Source of the DNA: Erythrocercus mccallii
Lineage: Eukaryota; Chordata; Aves; Passeriformes; Dicruridae
Length of the DNA: 64,000 nt
Direction of reading: 5' to 3'
Assembly: GCA_013397435.1 (NCBI GenBank)
Contig: VZRG01000295.1
Span: 458,817 to 522,816, forward strand
This document shows positions 59,621-64,000 of the stretch, piece after piece (position 1 is the stretch's first letter; every line of letters starts with the position of its first letter). The position numbers and the translations under genes are program-made. The notes beneath the pieces are model-generated. The model ran no database searches. It worked only from the letters and a program-made list of their open reading frames with translations, and was not told the DNA's origin.

Positions 59621-62600
59621 CCTCCTACAAGAAAGGATTTCAATAGGATTAGCAAAATTTTAGAATAAAGCATTTCTTTCCTCAAGCCTACCTCTTAGAC
59701 ATTACTTGTGGTAACTTGCAATACCTTGTTTCACATTTATTTTGGCAAACACTGATGCTGATGTTTGTTTGGTTTGCTGTATTTAATTTTAAATGAAAAT
59801 GTGCAAAGTCCTGCAGCCCGAGTTCACTGTGAGGTGAGGCGCAGAAATGCCCCTTTTCTGATTATCTGCCAAGACAACTTCAATCAGTCATAATTCACAT
59901 CTTCAGATTCACTCTCCAGACTCTAGCTAACCAAAATATTGATGTCGATTTAAATTAGGATCCTTGTCTTCCTTTTCAGGTTTTTCTGACATCATGTCAG
60001 GAAGGAGGGGAGAGCATGTTGGAGTAAAGCTCACATTAATAAACAAAATAAATTTTATAACGATATTGAATGAAATATAGTGATATTTTGAGCCTTGTCC
60101 ATAGTTGTTTTACTGGTCTGATATGATCATAAAGATTCAATATTGGAACAAGGCGTGGTATACAAATATTTCTAATATAAGTGATATTAATTGGGTTCTA
60201 CATTGTGTATCAAAAATAAGGGACTGTTACTGTAGTTAGAAGGATTTGTGCATTACTAGGAATGCCATTATATGTGTAAACTACATGCAGAATGGTTTTT
60301 ATTGCTGTTTCCAAATTGACTTTAGGTGAAAGCACAGCTGGGTGCGGAGGAAGCAGGCATTTAAATATTCAGCTCCCACTTTTTGAAAATTGCACTGCAA
60401 TTTGGAAAGTGCATTCTCTCTTGGGAAAATTAGGCCTTAAAGTCCTGCTGCAGATGACTGACGGTGCCAGCTCTCCATCAGTCCCTCCATTCCTGTGATC
60501 ACTGGTTAATTCTCCATTTAGATGGCATGACTAAATTTCATATTGTCTGCTCACACAGCAAGGAAATGTACTGTCTTTGTAGAGATATTAAGCAGAAAAA
60601 AAGTCTTTTGCATTAAAGACCTTTTTTCCCAAGATCACACTTGTGCTCACTGATGTCAATAGCTGTGGCCAAAGGACCAAGTTATAAAAAGCTCTTGAGT
60701 CTTGAAAAACAGAGCAGAGCATGACACTAGAATTTGGTCTGTTTTAAGAGAGATAATGGCTTCCTTATCTATTGTCCTGTAATGGATCCAGGTTAATTAA
60801 CACTTGTTTGTAGTAACAGAATACAGTTACCTAAGTTTAATGATCAACTATGGCTATAATTCCACTGAAGAAGCAGTTCTCCTTACCATCGCTCCTGACT
60901 GGACATCTGTATACCTTATGCAGCTGTGTTCTCCTCTTGGTACAAGGAACCACACAGCTGCCTGAGAGACATGATATCCATTAAAATTATTTAGGGAAAA
61001 AAGTCAGAGAAGTTTTGTGATCCTTCCACGTCATGGCTACAAAAAGCCACCTGTGCAGGTAACAAGGGAGGGTCCATGACCCTGCAGCTACATATGGAAG
61101 GATGTGCAGCTACCTCCTCTATTGAAGCTTGGATTTAAACTGGCTTCATCTGACCATGAAGCCTTTAATAGTGCAATTTCATACCATGCTAACTATGATC
61201 TAACGATAGAAATGATGGTACTGTACCCATTTCCCTTCCATCCACTTCCAAGATTCCTGATGCATTGAATGACCATGTGGTGGCCTGGATCAGTTTCATA
61301 AACTACTGGAAAACTAATCAGCCATTTATGGCTGGACCACAGCATAGCTGCAAAGCCCTGGGAAGAGTAATGGGATGGGAAAAAGTTGTAGTTGGCCTGG
61401 TCAGCAGTAGCTGAACTTGAAACAGATCAACACAAAGTTGAATAGAAACCTTAAAAAGCAACGGTGGGTTCAACTTGTTTCTGGAGAGGGTGACATCTAC
61501 CTTGAAATTCTTTTGAGATTCACCATATCCCCCTCTACACAATTCAGTGCATTATTTGTCTCAAGGTAGCATCTTCAGTTTAAGGAATGTTAGGTTCCTT
61601 TTTGTTACCTGCCCAGCAATTTTGTGCTGGATAGAGTTCATGGAGGCAGTTACTTGAGTTTTAGATGTACTTGATCCCCCAAGATGCTAAACTGTATTTA
61701 TATGCACTTTAAGGCCATTTTAAGCTTGCTGGAATGGTGCTTGTGAGGCCCAGTAGAAAATAGATATACTCATTTCCCAGCTATATTCCGCTACAGATGT
61801 CTAGATACATTTTGGTTCTTTCTCCTTTTTTTATTTTGTGTTGAGTTCAATGGCATTTGGGGAGCCTCTTGTGTCTCTTATTCTCTGCTAGAGGGGAGTC
61901 ATAGTTTTGGTGGATTTTTTTGAAGGGAATCTGTAGGAGGATTCACATCAATAAATATTTCTAAAATAAATGAGGGCGACAAAGTTCAGCTCAAGAGGGC
62001 TTCTTTATTGACAGAGAGAGCAGGCAGAAAGCACCAAAATCTCAGTAAATAAATGCCTGATAATTGACTTACAGGAAAAAAAACTCAGCCTTTTAATAAG
62101 TTGTATCATTAGCAATGCAAAACCAGTCTTTGATGTTATTGTTACAGAGATTTTTTGCCTGATTTTCCCTTCCTGCTTCCTATTTCTAATTCAGTCTTTA
62201 TTATTTTGCAAGATTTTGCCAACAGAAAAAGCCTCTGTACATCAAAGTGGGTAGAAAGTGGCTGGGATGAGGTTCTGTCAAGGGAGAGAATGGGACACTT
62301 AGCATCAGGAGGAAGTACTGTGTATTAGAGATGAACAGTTTTATTTTAATCCTTTCATCTACTTTAGCTCCTTTTTGTTTCAGCTGCCATAAACACTTGC
62401 TGTGGAGCCAGTGTTCGGTACTAAAAAGATTTTTTTTTGTGTGTGTTCCTCTCATTTCTGTTGAAACATGACACTCAAATTGGAGATAGGAGCAGAGATC
62501 AACAAACCCTGTCAGCTCTTGTCAACCCAGGTGTAACACTGTGATCTTCTTAAATTGCTTCTAATCTGCCAAAGATCTCTTTATCTGCAGTCTCCATCAT

Positions 62601-64000
62601 GCTGTTTGCTCACATTTGGTTAACACTCTAAATTTCCCTTTTGGAGGTGTCACTGTTTGCCATTTAGCAACTAAGAAGAACTGTGAGAGCAGCTTAAAGC
62701 ACATGGATTTGGGAAGCTAGAAAAGCTGATTAGCTATTCAGGGAGAATAATCTTATTGAAAGTAGTAAGAGCTGTATAAAGAATGCTTTTCCCTTTCCTT
62801 GTAACAATCTTCTAATTATGTTGTCAGCTTGCTGTCGTGTTCTCCCCCTGTGCCATTAAGAAACCGTTTTCTAAGTTAAGAAAGAGATTTCCAGATTGTG
62901 ATGGTGTTTGCTGAATTTTTTTTTTATTATTGTTTAAAGAATGTGTGTATTAAGCCAAACAGTAAAAAATTGTTCATGTGCAACATAATTATCTGAGATG
63001 AGGCTCTCCAGGCTGTGGTGGTGGCAAGAGAGGCAAGGGAGTGCTCAGCAGGTGGGGGTTATTCTTCCATATGCCAGGGGATTTCATCTCTCTGACTGGG
63101 ATCTGAGTCTAGGAGGAACCTTTGTGACTAAAATATGATCACAAATCAATAGGTGCTCAAGGGGTCAGAAGCAAAGCCAACAGATATCTGCAGCTGCAGA
63201 TTTGCAAGCAAACCCCAATATTTCTTGGTAGTGGATGAACAAGTCCAATTGTGCCCTAATCCGCTCCTTTATTTTTTCTCTTGTTCATATCTTGATGAAA
63301 AGTATAGGAGCCAAACTTCTAAATATTCCTTTCAAATTGGATGTCTGGTAATTCAGTGGCTCAGTATGGATCCATTCACTGGTATCAGCATGTTGGTGGA
63401 CATACAATGTCATATAATTAAAATAAAATATATTATTGCCAACCAAAACCAGAGCTGCTCAACTGTCTTCCTGTTTCTGATAAATGTCATAAATACCACC
63501 TATCCTGTGGCTTTAATATTTTCCCATTAAAAATGCAGTCATTTGACCAAACATGATATCAGTAGTATTCATTAATTTACTTTTGCTGCTAAGTCTCCAA
63601 ATGACAGTTGAAGTTCATAATAATAGCTCGTAGGATTAGGTGTATCAAATTATTAAAACCATACCACAGTTGAGGAAAAAATCTGCAGAATAACCGTCTT
63701 TATCAAAATTACTAACTATGGTGTCAGTTCTGACACTATGCTTTGTGTTTTGTTATTGAGACACAGTGACTTATTTCTCCCTCACAGTTAATGACTAAAG
63801 GTGTGTAGAAAGTGTTACTGAGTAAATACAGTGCACTGCATAAGTTTTTTCTTTAAAAGTATAATGGCATGCCATCACATATTTCAATTTTCTGGATGTT
63901 TCCCAGAGTCAAATTTCTTCTTCTCCCATTTGCCATTGTGTGGCTTCACTTTATTCAGCAAAATTACTTTTTATTTCAACAGCAAGCAAAAAGAATTTGG
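59621..64000. other. AT-rich non-coding sequence
   Basis: No gene is recognised. The final frame (63,153-63,530, 125 codons) has no known motif. The stretches 61,960-62,220 and 62,500-62,890 have a varied, non-repetitive texture (GCCTGATAATTGACTTAC near 62,055; TTCTTAAATTGCTTCTAATC near 62,548) and are weak candidates for conserved non-coding elements. The sequence simply runs off the window end without a feature boundary. Confidence 0.45.

Noticed and set aside
63153..63530. 125-codon plus-strand frame near the window end
   Set aside because: AT-rich, hydrophobic by composition, with no known motif or neighbouring exon signal.

Overview
This window reads as an intergenic or deep-intronic stretch of a bird chromosome, most likely a passerine. 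The bird call rests on CR1 LINE 3' ends that can be read directly, including one full-looking + strand copy ending in the CR1 terminal repeat ATTCTATGATTCTGTG. The passerine call is weaker. It rests on one element (about 12,022-12,165) that joins a CR1-like tail to a degenerate tRNA-Ile-like head, the architecture of TguSINE1-type SINEs. Base composition is mostly AT-rich, with no bacterial-style gene packing. No open frame resembles a known cellular protein, so no protein-coding gene is annotated. The longest open frame (219 codons) lies antisense in a CpG-rich block and looks like a composition effect.

Layout. 1-10.8 kb: AT-rich sequence with no recognised element. 10.8-16 kb: a patch of mobile-element debris (possible retrovirus-like remnants, the SINE, a possible mariner terminus) plus a block of about 1.1 kb ending in AATAAA and a poly(A) run. 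16-22.2 kb: AT-rich, with a perfect 87-bp tandem duplication and two RFX/X-box-like motifs. 22.2-22.6 kb: a clear CR1. 28.4-29.35 kb: the strongest functional candidate, a block dense in homeodomain, TALE, TCF and GATA-type sites with retained CpGs, typical of a deeply conserved developmental enhancer. It may be flanked by weaker conserved-looking stretches out to about 33.6 kb. 37.74-38.3 kb: an isolated CpG-island-like block. 39-58 kb: three more CR1 copies of different ages, an RTE-like LINE endonuclease fragment, several inverted repeats and a long pyrimidine tract. 58.3-59.6 kb: a more GC-rich segment that may be an LTR-element remnant. 59.6-64 kb: AT-rich, with weak conserved-looking sequence near 62.5-62.9 kb.

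Taken together the window looks like a regulatory gene desert: candidate enhancers and one orphan CpG island in a background of old transposon fragments. I found no novel protein system, operon, CRISPR array or RNA gene. The main hypotheses are the 28.4-29.35 kb element, including a possible spliced non-coding exon inside it, and the orphan CpG island. Conservation statements are inferred from sequence texture, because no alignment could be run.
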